The notes below the pieces were generated by a model. The model ran no database searches. It was not told where the DNA came from and was given only the letters and a program-made list of their open reading frames with translations. A program made the translations under genes and the position numbers. A stretch of 64,000 nucleotides of DNA from Neorhizobium alkalisoli (GTDB lineage Bacteria; Pseudomonadota; Alphaproteobacteria; Rhizobiales; Rhizobiaceae), in the NCBI RefSeq assembly GCF_002968635.1, contig NZ_PVBN01000004.1, forward strand, positions 1 through 64,000, written 5' to 3'. Positions 47,265 to 57,141 of the stretch are shown piece by piece; within the stretch, counting starts at the first letter, position 1; each line of letters starts with the position of its first letter.

Positions 47265-50200
47265 TCAGACTCCTAGCGGCCGGCGCAGATCGAGCGTCAG
47301 CGGAAATTCGGGGGAGGGCGTTTCCGGCATCAGCGCATAGCGCCCGGCCGTGTGCCCCCACGGTTCGAACCGGGCAAGCCGGCGGGCCTCGGCCTCGTTG
47401 CCGTTGACTGGGAAGGTCTCATAATTGCGACCGCCCGGATGGGCAACATGGTAGATGCAGCCGCCGATCGATCGGCCGGACCATGTATCATAAATGTCGA
47501 AGGTGAGCGGCGTATTAACCGGCAGGACCGGATGGAGGCCGGCGGATGGCTGCCAGGCCTTGAAACGCACGCCGGCAACCGCGACGCCGGACGTGCCGGT
47601 CTCCTTCAAGGGCACGGCGCGGCCATTGCAGGCGACGGTGTAACGCGACGGATTGCCGGTTTCGAGGCGCACCTGCAGCCGCTCGACGGAGGAATCGACA
47701 TAACGGACGGTGCCGCCGATGGCGCCCTGTTCGCCCATGACGTGCCAGGGTTCGAGCGCCTGACGAAGCTCCAGTTTCGAGCCCTTGTAATCCACCTCGC
47801 CAAAGAAGGGAAAGCGGAACTCGAGCTGCGCATCGAACCATTCGGGACGAAGATCGAAGCCGTTTTCGCGCAGATCCTGCAGCACATCCAGGAAGTCGGC
47901 CCAGACATAATGCGGCAGCATGAAGCGGTCGGCGAGCGTCGTGCCCCAGCGAACGAACCGGCCTTGTACCGGGTTCTTCCAGAACCTTGCGATCAGCGCG
48001 CGGACGAGAAGCTGCTGGGCGAGCGACATGCGCGCATTCGGCGGCATTTCGAAGCCGCGGAATTCGACGAGGCCGAGGCGACCGGTCGGGCCGTCCGGCG
48101 AAAACAGCTTGTCGATACAGATTTCGGATCGGTGCGTATTGCCGGTGACATCCGTCAAAAGGTTGCGGAAGAGGCGGTCGACCAGCCAGGGCAGGGGCGG
48201 CACGCCTTGCCCCGGTGCCGGCACCTGCGCCAGCGCGATTTCCAGCTCGTACATCGAATCGTGGCGAGCCTCGTCGATACGCGGCGCCTGGGAAGTGGGG
48301 CCGATGAAGAGGCCGGAGAAGAGGTAGGACAGCGACGGATGCCGCTGCCAGTGCAGCACGATGCTCTTTAAAAGGTCCGGGCGGCGCAGGAAGGGGCTGT
48401 CGTTCGGATTGGCGCCGCCGACCACCACATGGTTGCCGCCGCCGGTGCCGGTGTGGCGACCGTCGATCATGAACTTGTCTGCCCCGAGCCGGCTCTGGCG
48501 GGCCTCCTCGTAGATCGCCGTGGTGATCGAGACGGTTTCCTTCCAGCTTGCGGCCGGATGGATGTTGACCTCGATGACGCCGGGATCGGGCGCGACGCGG
48601 ATGACGTTGATGCGTTCGTCGTGCGGCGGCGCATAACCTTCGATATGGACGGGCAGGCCAAGTTCGGCCGCGGCATTTTCGGCAGCGGCGATCAGCTCGA
48701 GATAGTCCTCGATCTTTTCCACCGGCGGCATGAAGACGCAGAGCCTGCCGTCGCGAGGCTCCACGGATATGGCGGTTCGCACCGCGCCGCCGATCTCGCC
48801 GAGCACCTGCTCGACGCGGCCGAGATTGGCCGAATCGCCGGCCTTGAACGAGGATTCGGGCATGGCGCGGCCCACCGGCACGATCACGTCGGGCAGGGGC
48901 TGGCGGGGGATCGAGGGGTCTGCCTCGTGGATATAGGGAAACTGCGACGGGGGCACGTAAGGGAGCGTCCCGAGCGGCAGGCGATAACCGACGGGGCTGT
49001 CGCCGGGAACAAGGAAGATCTTGCCGCGGCGGGTGCGCCATTTTTCGCTGATCCAGCGCTTGCGGGGTGCCGTTCCGCTGGCCTGGGCGTTCCAGGCCTG
49101 GACGGGCAGGACGTAGCCGCTCGGACGCGTCAGACCGCGCTCGAAGACGCGGGCGATACGGTTGCGTTCCTCCGGATCCTTGAGCTTGGAATTCGACGGA
49201 TCGACGTTTTCCGGCAGGCTGCCTTCCTTGATGATCCATTCTGCCGGGTCCTCGTAGGCCGGCGCGACGTAATCCGGGCTCAGGCCAAGCTCGTCGGCAA
49301 TGCCGGTCAGCAGCTTTTCCGCATCGTCATCGCCGATGCCGTAATCGCGGCCTTCCTCAGCCACGAGGTCGGGATTGCTCCAGATGGGACGGTCGTCCTT
49401 GCGCCAGTAGAGCGAGAAGGTCCAGCGCGGCAGGCTCTCGCCGGGATACCATTTGCCCTGGCCGTAATGCAGGAAGCCGCCCGGTGCGAAACGCTCGCGC
49501 AGCCTGCGGATCAGGATATCGGCCTTTTCGCGTTTGGTGGGGCCGACGGCGTCCGTGTTCCATTCATCGGATTCGAAGTCGTCGATCGATACGAAGGTCG
49601 GTTCCCCACCCATGGTGAGGCGGACGTCCTGCGCGTGCAGTATGCGATCGACCTCTTCGCCGAGATCGTTGAGCGCCTCCCAGGATTCGTCGGAGAAGGG
49701 CTTGGTGATGCGCGGATGCTCGGCGACGCGGGCAACCTTCATATCGAAGTCGAACGAGGTTTCCGCCTCGCCGAAATAACCGCCGGAGATCGGCGCGGCG
49801 TTGCGGTAGTGCGGCGTTGCGGCAAGCGGGATATGGCTTTCGCCGGTGAGCAGGCCGGAGGTCGGGTCGAGACCCACCCAGCCGGCGCCGGGCAGATAGA
49901 CTTCGCACCAGGCGTGCAGGTCGGTGAAATCCACTTCGGTGCCGGAGGGGCCGTCGAGCGCCTTCAGGTCGGGTGTCAGCTGGATGAGGTAACCCGAGAC
50001 GAAACGGGCGGCGAGACCGAGGTGGCGAAGGATCTGGACCAACAGCCAGCTGGTGTCGCGGCAGGAGCCCATGGCCGAGGTCAGCGTCTGCTCCGGCGTC
50101 TGCACGCCGGGCTCCATGCGGATGACATAACCGATCGCCTGCTGCAGGCGGGCGTTGATGCCGACAACCATATCGACCGTCGGCTGGCCGGGGGACATGT

Positions 50201-50603
50201 CGAAGGTCTTGAGATAATCGACCAGGGCCGGTTCCGCCGGCTCCGGCTTCATATAGATCGACAGGTCCTCGACCAGCGTTTCCGGATAATCGAACGGCCA
50301 CTTGGTGGCTTCCTCTTCGACGAAAAAGTCGAAGGGATTGTAGACCGTCATGTCGGCGATCAGATCGACCTCGATCTTGAACTCGGTCACCGGGTCGGGA
50401 AACACGAAGCGGGCGAGATAATTGCCGTACGGGTCCTGCTGCAGGTTCACGAAATGGTTTGACGGCGTGACCTTCAGCGAATGGCTCAACACCTTGGTGC
50501 GGGAATGAGCGGCGGGCTTCAACCGGATGATCTGCGGTCCGAGGCGGACGGGCCTGTCGTATTTGTAATGGGTGAGGTGGTAGATACTCGCCTTGATCGC
50601 CAT
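47265..50603 (-). CDS. transglutaminase-DUF2126 large protein
   Basis: 1112 residues. The N-terminal bacterial transglutaminase-type domain has Cys181 ([16 protein letters not shown]), His230 ([11 protein letters not shown]) and Asp246 (GLDPTSGLL). The rest is DUF2126, which contains [14 protein letters not shown] and other Gly/His/Glu-rich segments reminiscent of a carboxylate-amine ligase or amidoligase (for example [11 protein letters not shown]). It is the first gene of the operon. Function is unproven; family context points to peptide tagging or modification. Confidence 0.88.
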   Translation of the reverse strand: MAIKASIYHLTHYKYDRPVRLGPQIIRLKPAAHSRTKVLSHSLKVTPSNHFVNLQQDPYGNYLARFVFPDPVTEFKIEVDLIADMTVYNPFDFFVEEEATKWPFDYPETLVEDLSIYMKPEPAEPALVDYLKTFDMSPGQPTVDMVVGINARLQQAIGYVIRMEPGVQTPEQTLTSAMGSCRDTSWLLVQILRHLGLAARFVSGYLIQLTPDLKALDGPSGTEVDFTDLHAWCEVYLPGAGWVGLDPTSGLLTGESHIPLAATPHYRNAAPISGGYFGEAETSFDFDMKVARVAEHPRITKPFSDESWEALNDLGEEVDRILHAQDVRLTMGGEPTFVSIDDFESDEWNTDAVGPTKREKADILIRRLRERFAPGGFLHYGQGKWYPGESLPRWTFSLYWRKDDRPIWSNPDLVAEEGRDYGIGDDDAEKLLTGIADELGLSPDYVAPAYEDPAEWIIKEGSLPENVDPSNSKLKDPEERNRIARVFERGLTRPSGYVLPVQAWNAQASGTAPRKRWISEKWRTRRGKIFLVPGDSPVGYRLPLGTLPYVPPSQFPYIHEADPSIPRQPLPDVIVPVGRAMPESSFKAGDSANLGRVEQVLGEIGGAVRTAISVEPRDGRLCVFMPPVEKIEDYLELIAAAENAAAELGLPVHIEGYAPPHDERINVIRVAPDPGVIEVNIHPAASWKETVSITTAIYEEARQSRLGADKFMIDGRHTGTGGGNHVVVGGANPNDSPFLRRPDLLKSIVLHWQRHPSLSYLFSGLFIGPTSQAPRIDEARHDSMYELEIALAQVPAPGQGVPPLPWLVDRLFRNLLTDVTGNTHRSEICIDKLFSPDGPTGRLGLVEFRGFEMPPNARMSLAQQLLVRALIARFWKNPVQGRFVRWGTTLADRFMLPHYVWADFLDVLQDLRENGFDLRPEWFDAQLEFRFPFFGEVDYKGSKLELRQALEPWHVMGEQGAIGGTVRYVDSSVERLQVRLETGNPSRYTVACNGRAVPLKETGTSGVAVAGVRFKAWQPSAGLHPVLPVNTPLTFDIYDTWSGRSIGGCIYHVAHPGGRNYETFPVNGNEAEARRLARFEPWGHTAGRYALMPETPSPEFPLTLDLRRPLGV

Positions 50604-50740
50604 GCTGCCCCTTGCCGGCCTTTAAGATGGCCGATCGATGATCGTTGCAAGGATTTTGTGCAATGCACGAGAATAATGCAAGGCGGATTCCGAGGTTGTC
50701 GTTGTTCCGGTGATGGAGACGAAACGCGCCGGGAAAACCG

Positions 50741-51898
50741 TCAGTCGAGCGTCCGGCGGAAACGGCGCACGGCAATCAGCATGGCGAGCATCATCAGGCC
50801 GGCGAGGACGCCCGTATCATAGGCGAGCGTGGCGATGTCGGCGCCCTTCAGCATGATCGCGCGAACGATGCGTATGTAGTGGGTCAGCGGCAGCGCCTCG
50901 CCGATCCATTGCGCCCAGCCCGGCATGCCGGCGAACGGGAACATGAAGCCCGAGAGCAGGATATTCGGCAGGAAGAACATCATCGCCATCTGAATGGCCT
51001 GGAGCTGGTTGGTCGCCAGGGTCGAAAAGGTGTAGCCGATCGACAGGTTGGCGATGACGAAGAGCGCCGTCGCTAAGGCGAGCGACGGCAGGTCGCCGAG
51101 AATCGGGACCCGGAAGACCAGGATGCCCGCCGAAATGATGATCAGGGCCTGGATGAGGCCTATCAGGACATAAGGCGTGATCTTGCCGAACATGATTTCG
51201 AGCGGCCTGATCGGCATGGACAGCAGGTTTTCCATCGTGCCGCGCTCCATCTCGCGGGTGACGGAAAGAGCGGTGAAGATCAGAAGCGTCATCGTCAGGA
51301 TCGTGCCGAGGAGGCCGGGCACGATGTTGAGGGTCGACGAACCCGCCGGGTTGTAGCGGCGGTGCTGCACGATCGAGAAGGCGGGCTTCGAGGGTTCCGA
51401 AAACTCGATCTGCCGATCGTTGGCGAGTGCCGACGTAACGATGCCGCTCAGTGCGCCGAGCGCCGAACTGGATGCGACCGGATCGGTGGCATCGGCGGCG
51501 ACGAGAAGGGCGGGGGTCTCGCCTCGCCTTACCGCTCGTTCGAAACCTTCCGGTATCTCGACCACGAAAAGCGCCCGGCCCGATTTCAGCAGCGAGTCCA
51601 TATCCTCGGAGCGGGTGATGACGGACTGGACCTCGAAGAAGTCGGTGTTCTTCAGGGCGGCGAGGATCGAACGGCCGACATCGCTGTTTTCCCGCATCAG
51701 GACGGCGGTCGGCAGGTCGTGCGGCGTCGTGTTGATCGCGAAACCGAATAGCAGGAGCTGCATGACCGGGATCATGATCATGGTGGCGAGCGTCACCCGA
51801 TCGCGGGTCATCTGGATGAATTCCTTGACGGTCATCGCCCAGAAGCGCTTGAAGAAACCTCCATTGCCGTTGAGTTCCGGATCGTAGGGCGCCGTCAT
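50741..51898 (-). CDS. ABC-2 type export permease
   Basis: 385 residues with an N-terminal helix, a large periplasmic domain (about 60-175) and about five C-terminal helices, including LSVTREMERGTMENLLSMPI and FFLPNILLSGFMFPF, as in YbhR/YhhJ-type drug exporters. The start overlaps the ATPase stop (51895-51898). Only one permease is encoded in this operon, so it would have to form a homodimer, unlike YbhSR. Confidence 0.9.
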   Translation of the reverse strand: MTAPYDPELNGNGGFFKRFWAMTVKEFIQMTRDRVTLATMIMIPVMQLLLFGFAINTTPHDLPTAVLMRENSDVGRSILAALKNTDFFEVQSVITRSEDMDSLLKSGRALFVVEIPEGFERAVRRGETPALLVAADATDPVASSSALGALSGIVTSALANDRQIEFSEPSKPAFSIVQHRRYNPAGSSTLNIVPGLLGTILTMTLLIFTALSVTREMERGTMENLLSMPIRPLEIMFGKITPYVLIGLIQALIIISAGILVFRVPILGDLPSLALATALFVIANLSIGYTFSTLATNQLQAIQMAMMFFLPNILLSGFMFPFAGMPGWAQWIGEALPLTHYIRIVRAIMLKGADIATLAYDTGVLAGLMMLAMLIAVRRFRRTLD

Positions 51899-52845
51899 CG
51901 GAAATTGTCCTCTGAGCGGCCCATCAGGTCGATGAAGGCATCCTCCAGCGTCGCCTCGCCCTTTTCCCATTTGAAACCGGAGCGATCACGATAGGGCGCG
52001 ATCGCCTGTTCGAGCGCAGATTCGTCATGTCCCGCCACATGCAGGCTCAACCCGAACGGGGCGATCATGTCGATGCCCGGCTGCTTCGAGAGTTCGGCCT
52101 GGAGGTGGTGGACATCGGGTCCGGAGACGGTCCAGGTGACGAGGCCGGTGCCTTCGATAACCTCGTCGACGGTCCCCTGCACCAACAGCTTGCCGTATGC
52201 GATATAGGCAATCTCGTGACAGCGCTCCGCCTCGTCCATGTAATGGGTGGAAACCAGCACCGAGAGGCCGTCTGCGGCGAGCGCATGGATCTCGTTCCAG
52301 AAATCGCGGCGCGCCTGCGGATCGACGCCTGCGGTCGGTTCGTCGAGGAGGAGAAGTGCGGGCTCCGGCAGGATGCAGGCGCCGAGCGCCAGCCGCTGTT
52401 TCCAGCCGCCGGAGAGTTCGCCCGCGAGCTGCTTTTCGCGACCTTTCAGGCCGAGCCGCTCGATCGCGGCCTTCGCCTTGCCGCGTGCATCGGAAAGCCC
52501 ATAGACGCGAGCGACGAATTCCAGGTTCTCGCGGATCGAAAGATCCTGATAGAGCGAGAATTTCTGCGTCATATAGCCGACGCGCCGGCGGATGCGGTCG
52601 CTCTCGGTCAGGATATCGAAGCCGAGGCAGGTGCCGTCGCCGCTGTCTGGCGTCAACAGGCCGCAGAGCATGCGGATGGTAGTGGTCTTGCCGGAGCCGT
52701 TGGGTCCGAGAAAGCCGTGGATGCGGCCCTTCTTCACCGACATCGAGACATCGTCGACCACCTTACGGCCGCCGAAGCTCTTGGTCAGGTGATGGACGTC
52801 GATTACCGTTTCGGGAGCTTTATCGGTTGCGGGCACGGTGCTCAT
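51895..52845 (-). CDS. ABC-2 exporter ATP-binding protein
   Basis: A 316-residue single nucleotide-binding domain. Walker A is GPNGSGKTTT, signature is ELSGGWKQRLALG, Walker B is LLLLDEPTAGVDPQ and the switch His is in VLVSTHYMDEA. All catalytic residues are present. It pairs with the downstream permease and the upstream HlyD protein in an operon whose members overlap by ATGA. Confidence 0.93.
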   Translation of the reverse strand: MSTVPATDKAPETVIDVHHLTKSFGGRKVVDDVSMSVKKGRIHGFLGPNGSGKTTTIRMLCGLLTPDSGDGTCLGFDILTESDRIRRRVGYMTQKFSLYQDLSIRENLEFVARVYGLSDARGKAKAAIERLGLKGREKQLAGELSGGWKQRLALGACILPEPALLLLDEPTAGVDPQARRDFWNEIHALAADGLSVLVSTHYMDEAERCHEIAYIAYGKLLVQGTVDEVIEGTGLVTWTVSGPDVHHLQAELSKQPGIDMIAPFGLSLHVAGHDESALEQAIAPYRDRSGFKWEKGEATLEDAFIDLMGRSEDNFR

Positions 52846-53807
52846 GGCCGAGCTCCCGCGGCGACATCGACGGGCTGGCCGGGGCGCAAGGACGTGGGCG
52901 CCACCGGGATCGCTTCGATGCGGAAGACGAGCTTTGCACGCTCTTCCAGACTGTAGATCTCCGGCGGCGTGAACTCGGCGGTTTTGGCGATGAAGCTGAT
53001 CTTCGCATCCTGCGGCTCACAGGCGTTGCAGGAGACGCGGATCTGCTGGCCGGGGGAAAAATGGGCGATCTCGGTTTCCGGGGCGAAGAAGCGGATGCGG
53101 ATATTTTCAGGTGGCAGGAGAGCGACGACCGGCCGGCCGGCGGGCACGACTTCTCCGACGCGGTAGTAGACGGTCTCGACGCTTCCGGCGGCGGGTGCGG
53201 CGACCGATCGGCGGGCGAGGGCCGCTTCCGCCGAGGCGAGGTCGGCCTCGGCCGCCGCAACGGCTTCCTTCGCCTGGCGGAGGTTCTGCTCGCGGGCGGG
53301 AAGATTGGCGAGCGTGATCTGGCTGCGGACGCTGTCGAGGGCTGCGCGATTGGCGGTTTCGGTGGCGATTGCGACGTCGAGGCTGGCCTGGGTGGCGGTG
53401 CCGCGCGTGGCGAGCGAGCGGGTGCGGCCGAGCTCCTGCTCGGAAAGCGCAAGCCGCGCTATCGCTTCCCGTTCGGAGGCGCGCAGCACATCGATCTCTT
53501 CCGGGCGTTTCTGCGCCGCTTCGGCAAGTTCCAGCTCAGCTTGGCTGCGGGCAAGGGCCGCGCGGGCGGCGGCAACCGCGGCCTCTTCGCTTGCCGATTC
53601 GAGCTTGAAGAGCGGCGCGCCGGCGGTGATCGCCCGGCCTTCCTCCGCGGTGAGCCTTTCAAGTCGGGCGGTGCCTTCCGCGCCGATGAAGAGCGTATCG
53701 GCTTCCACCCAGCCCTGGTAGGGCCGCGGGCTCCTGTCCGCGAAGAGGAAAGGCAGGGCGGCGAGCGCGATACCGGCGAGCAGCGCGATGACGAATATCC
53801 GTTTCAT
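52842..53807 (-). CDS. HlyD-type membrane-fusion protein of an ABC exporter
   Basis: 321 residues with one N-terminal membrane anchor (IFVIALLAGIALAALPFLF), a biotinyl-lipoyl-like barrel, a long coiled-coil (about 70-190, Ala/Glu/Arg-rich) and a beta-barrel end. It would bridge inner-membrane exporter and outer membrane, as YbhG does. It overlaps tetR and the ATPase gene by four bases each. Confidence 0.9.
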   Translation of the reverse strand: MKRIFVIALLAGIALAALPFLFADRSPRPYQGWVEADTLFIGAEGTARLERLTAEEGRAITAGAPLFKLESASEEAAVAAARAALARSQAELELAEAAQKRPEEIDVLRASEREAIARLALSEQELGRTRSLATRGTATQASLDVAIATETANRAALDSVRSQITLANLPAREQNLRQAKEAVAAAEADLASAEAALARRSVAAPAAGSVETVYYRVGEVVPAGRPVVALLPPENIRIRFFAPETEIAHFSPGQQIRVSCNACEPQDAKISFIAKTAEFTPPEIYSLEERAKLVFRIEAIPVAPTSLRPGQPVDVAAGARP

Positions 53808-54439
53808 TGCGCGCCTCCTTCCGGGAGGTCCGCAGCCGGCACGAAGAGCGTGTCGAGAAAGGTGTCGAAGAGCTTTTGCGTGTCGAGATGCTCGTAGGGT
53901 TCGAAAAGCGTCGTCCAGACGATCGAGAGCAGGGCCGGCGCCATGACGATCTGCGGCGTCTCGGCAATCCGGGGGTTACGCAGATCACCGTGGGCGGCCG
54001 CCCGGCCGAGCAGGATGCGCAGCACGCCGAGCCCCCGGGAGATGATTTCCCGATGATAGAATTCGGCAACGGCCGGAAACATCGGTCCCTCCGCCAGCAC
54101 CAGCCGCAACAGATGCCGGCGGTCCGTTTCCAGAACCTCCCGCCTGAAGAGGGAGTAGAACATCGAGACGGCAAAGCGCGGCGTAACGCTTTCGTTCGCG
54201 ACGAGCTCCCCCATTTGGCCGAGGATGGGTGAGGCGACACCCGATACCAGCTCGGTAAACAGCGCGTCCTTGTCCGGAAAATGCAGATAGACGGTGCCTT
54301 TGGCGATGCCGGCGCGGGCGGCGACATCCTCCATTCGGGTGGCGGCAAACCCCCGCTCGGCAAAACAGGCAAAGGCGGCGTTCAGGATTTCGGCCCGGCG
54401 TTGCTGGGGATCCCGCTTTTCTCTTCGTTTTTCGACCAT
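53804..54439 (-). CDS. TetR-family regulator of the ABC exporter operon
   Basis: A 211-residue repressor. RRAEILNAAFACFAERGFAATRMEDVAARAGIAKGTVYLHF is the N-terminal helix-turn-helix (residues 14-54, quoted across its parts), followed by a ligand domain. It is first in the operon tetR-hlyD-ATPase-permease. A strong palindrome lies 17 bases upstream of its start, which suggests negative autoregulation of the whole operon, released by an exported compound. Confidence 0.92.
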   Translation of the reverse strand: MVEKRREKRDPQQRRAEILNAAFACFAERGFAATRMEDVAARAGIAKGTVYLHFPDKDALFTELVSGVASPILGQMGELVANESVTPRFAVSMFYSLFRREVLETDRRHLLRLVLAEGPMFPAVAEFYHREIISRGLGVLRILLGRAAAHGDLRNPRIAETPQIVMAPALLSIVWTTLFEPYEHLDTQKLFDTFLDTLFVPAADLPEGGAQ

Positions 54440-54455
54440 CGGCTTATTCTACATA

Positions 54456-54473
54456 TGACTGACTGGTCGGTCA
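54456..54473 (-). promoter_or_regulatory. TetR operator palindrome
   Basis: TGACTGACTGGTCGGTCA is a near-perfect 18-bp palindrome of the form TGACnGACnnGTCnGTCA, typical of TetR-family sites. It lies 17 bases ahead of the tetR start and about 125 bases before the divergent ABC-like gene, so it could affect both. Confidence 0.85.
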
Positions 54474-54597
54474 TTATCACCATTTGGAGGATTTTGCAAA
54501 CAAAAGTCATTAGGGTGGTGGTAGGGGTGGGTGCAGTATAATGAAGCGGAGGGCGAGTTTTTATTAGTGAAGGCGTTCGAGGGCGAGAGACGGGAGA

Positions 54598-56394
54598 ATG
54601 GTTGAAATTCCGGAGGCGAGGCCTCAGACCTACGAGCTGGCGTTCAGCGACCAGCTTCGGATGATGATCGGCGCCTTCTGGGGAGCACCGGTCCGCAATC
54701 GGGTGCTGGTCCTGACGGTGGCGCTTTTGATCATCATCTTTTCCACGACATACGCACAATACCGTCTCAACGAATGGAACGGGCCTTTCTACGATGCGCT
54801 CGAGCGGCGCGACATGCCGGAATTCCTCAACCAGCTCGTCGTGTTCGCCGTCCTCGCCTTCAGCCTGACGCTGCTCAACGTCATCCAGGCATGGCTCAAC
54901 CAGATGACGGCAATGCGGATGCGGGAGGGGCTGGCCCGCGACCTGGCGAATGTCTGGCTCGTGCCGGGGCGGGCGCTGAAGCTCGCGAGCGCCGGCGCGA
55001 TCGCCGCCAATCCCGACCAGCGCCTGCACGAGGATACCCGCATCCTTGCCGAAAACACCACAAACCTGGCAATCGGGCTCGTCAATTCCACCATCCTGCT
55101 GGCAAGCTTCATCGGCGTGCTTTGGGCCATTTCGTCCGATTTCGTGTTCCACTTCGGCGATAGAAGGATCTCGATCCCCGGCTACATGGTCTGGGCAACC
55201 GTACTCTACGCGGTGATCGGCTCGATGCTCAGCAATGTTGTCGGCGCCCGGTTGCCGAGGCTCAATGCGGACCGTTACGCCCGTGAAGCGGACCTGCGCG
55301 CCGTGCTGATGCGCACGAACGAAAACATGAAGCCGATCACGCTTGCCCGCGGTGAAAACAGCGAGCTCCGCCGGGTCCACCTGGCGATCGGCAACGTGCT
55401 GGAAATGCTTCGCAAGGTTGCCTGGGCGCTTACCAACCTTACCTGGGTCTCGGCTGGCTTCGGATGGCTGGCGCTGGTCGCGCCGATCATCATCGCCTCG
55501 CCGATGTATTTCTCCGGCGGGCTGACCTTCGGCGGCTTGATGATGGCCGTCGGCGCCTTCAACCAGGTCAACCTGGCGCTCAGATGGTATGTCAACAATT
55601 TCGGCGTCATCGCCGACTGGAAGGCGACGCTGGCTCGCGTCTCCTCGTTCCGCAACGCGCTGCTTGCGATGGACACGCCGGCGGTGGAAGGTGAACTGCT
55701 CACCTATCGCGAGCAATCCGATGCGCAGGGCATCCGCCTGTGCGACGTCATGGTCTACGGCGACCCCAATCGTGGCCAGGCAGGGCACGGCATCCGTCTC
55801 AGGGAAGGCGAATGCTTGATCCGGGCTGGCGAGAGGGTGATGATCAACGGCGATCCGGGCGCCGACCGGCATCTCTTCTTCCAGTCGCTGGCGGGCATCT
55901 GGCCGTGGGGACGCGGCGAGATCGACCTGCCACCGAGGGACGGCATGATCTTCCTGCCTCAGGACGGCTACCTGCCGACAGCGACCCTGAAGGAGGCGAT
56001 GACCTATCCGACCGGGCTGCCGGAGGGTAGCGACGAGGCGCTGGCCGAGGCATTGGAAAAGGTCGGGCTGCACCGGCTCGTGGACCGGCTGGACGACGTG
56101 GAGCGGTGGGACAGGGTTCTAGACAAGGACGAGGAAGCGCTTCTTTCGATTGCCAATGCCGTGCTGCGCAAGCCGGAATGGCTGATCATGGACGACGTTC
56201 TGGAAGGGCTCGAGCCGGAAACGCGGGAGCGCATGCTCGACGTGCTCGCCGGTCTCGACACCTCGACCCTGGTCTATATCGGCCGCGCGGAGGATTATCT
56301 CGACAAGTTCTCGCCGACGATTTTCCATCTGTCGCCATTGAATCAGAACGGCAACGGCTCTCACAAGGTGGCCGAGGCCAAGGAAGAGGCATGA
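54598..56394 (+). CDS. YddA/SbmA-like ABC membrane protein with degenerate nucleotide-binding domain
   Basis: 598 residues. The N-terminal domain (about 1-330) is of the ABC_membrane_2 / SbmA-BacA type (YRLNEWNGPFYDALERRDM, then ISIPGYMVWATVLYAVIG, then NQVNLALRWYVNNFGVIADWKATLARV). The C-terminal domain aligns with the YddA ATPase but has lost its catalytic residues: Walker A reads GDPGADRHL (418-426), the signature reads LDKDEEALL (508-516), Walker B reads LIMDDV (532-533), and the switch His reads GRAED. A Q-loop-like PQDGYLP remains. It is probably not an active ATPase. It is followed one base later by the DUF1003 gene. Confidence 0.88.
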   Translation: MVEIPEARPQTYELAFSDQLRMMIGAFWGAPVRNRVLVLTVALLIIIFSTTYAQYRLNEWNGPFYDALERRDMPEFLNQLVVFAVLAFSLTLLNVIQAWLNQMTAMRMREGLARDLANVWLVPGRALKLASAGAIAANPDQRLHEDTRILAENTTNLAIGLVNSTILLASFIGVLWAISSDFVFHFGDRRISIPGYMVWATVLYAVIGSMLSNVVGARLPRLNADRYAREADLRAVLMRTNENMKPITLARGENSELRRVHLAIGNVLEMLRKVAWALTNLTWVSAGFGWLALVAPIIIASPMYFSGGLTFGGLMMAVGAFNQVNLALRWYVNNFGVIADWKATLARVSSFRNALLAMDTPAVEGELLTYREQSDAQGIRLCDVMVYGDPNRGQAGHGIRLREGECLIRAGERVMINGDPGADRHLFFQSLAGIWPWGRGEIDLPPRDGMIFLPQDGYLPTATLKEAMTYPTGLPEGSDEALAEALEKVGLHRLVDRLDDVERWDRVLDKDEEALLSIANAVLRKPEWLIMDDVLEGLEPETRERMLDVLAGLDTSTLVYIGRAEDYLDKFSPTIFHLSPLNQNGNGSHKVAEAKEEA

Positions 56395-56395
56395 C

Positions 56396-57115
56396 ATGAC
56401 CCGCCATCCGGGAACGAACAGGACGGCGCAGTGCGTTGTCTGCGGCCGAGCCTTTCCGTTGCCGAAGCTGCGCAAGATCGGCCAGCTCAGGCCGGGTCTC
56501 CATGAAATGATTGCCGCCGAAGTTGCCGATTGCGGGGCCGAAAGCCTGATCTGCGACGAAGATCTCGCCCACTATCGCCGCCGCTACGTCGAGAAGCTGC
56601 TCGCAGAGGAGCGCGGAGAGCTTTCCGAACTCGACAGACAGGTGCTCGACAGTTTCGAGAAGGGCGTTTCCACGGTGCAGAGCAGCGCTGCCAGCGTGCT
56701 CGACCGCAATCCCACCTTCGGCGAGCGGACAGCCGACCGGGTTGCCTCGTTCGGCGGCTCCTGGACGTTCATCCTGTTCTTCATGGGCGTGCTTTTCGCC
56801 TGGATGGCGCTCAACGTCTCCGGCCTTTTCGCCGTGCCCTTCGACCCCTATCCCTTCATCCTGCTGAACCTCGTGCTTTCCTGCCTTGCCGCGCTGCAGG
56901 CGCCGGTGATCATGATGAGCCAGCGGCGCCAGGAGGAGAAGGACAGGCGGCGCGCCGAGAACGACTACATGATCAATCTGCGCGCCGAACTCGAAATCCG
57001 CCAGCTCCACGAGAAGATCGATCACCAGATGGCGCATCAGTGGGAGCGGTTAGCCGAATTGCAGCAGATCCAGATCGACCTTCTGGAGCGGCGGGGCGAT
57101 ACGCAGCGGGGGTAG
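56396..57115 (+). CDS. DUF1003 membrane protein
   Basis: 239 residues. A Cys pair at the start (QCVVCGRAFPLPKLRKIG) suggests a small zinc-binding region, followed by a soluble part, two transmembrane helices in the DUF1003 segment (GSWTFILFFMGVLFAWMALN and PFILLNLVLSCLAALQAPVI), MMSQRRQEEKDR and a coiled-coil tail. The function of the family is unknown. It is almost fused to the preceding ABC-like gene (1-base gap), so it is translated from the same mRNA. Confidence 0.88.
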   Translation: MTRHPGTNRTAQCVVCGRAFPLPKLRKIGQLRPGLHEMIAAEVADCGAESLICDEDLAHYRRRYVEKLLAEERGELSELDRQVLDSFEKGVSTVQSSAASVLDRNPTFGERTADRVASFGGSWTFILFFMGVLFAWMALNVSGLFAVPFDPYPFILLNLVLSCLAALQAPVIMMSQRRQEEKDRRRAENDYMINLRAELEIRQLHEKIDHQMAHQWERLAELQQIQIDLLERRGDTQRG

Positions 57116-57141
57116 TTTTTCTGACGACCGGCGACGATTCA

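Noticed and set aside
48429-50462. Open frame on the + strand opposite the DUF2126 gene
   Set aside because: Antisense to a clear coding gene and without protein-family features.
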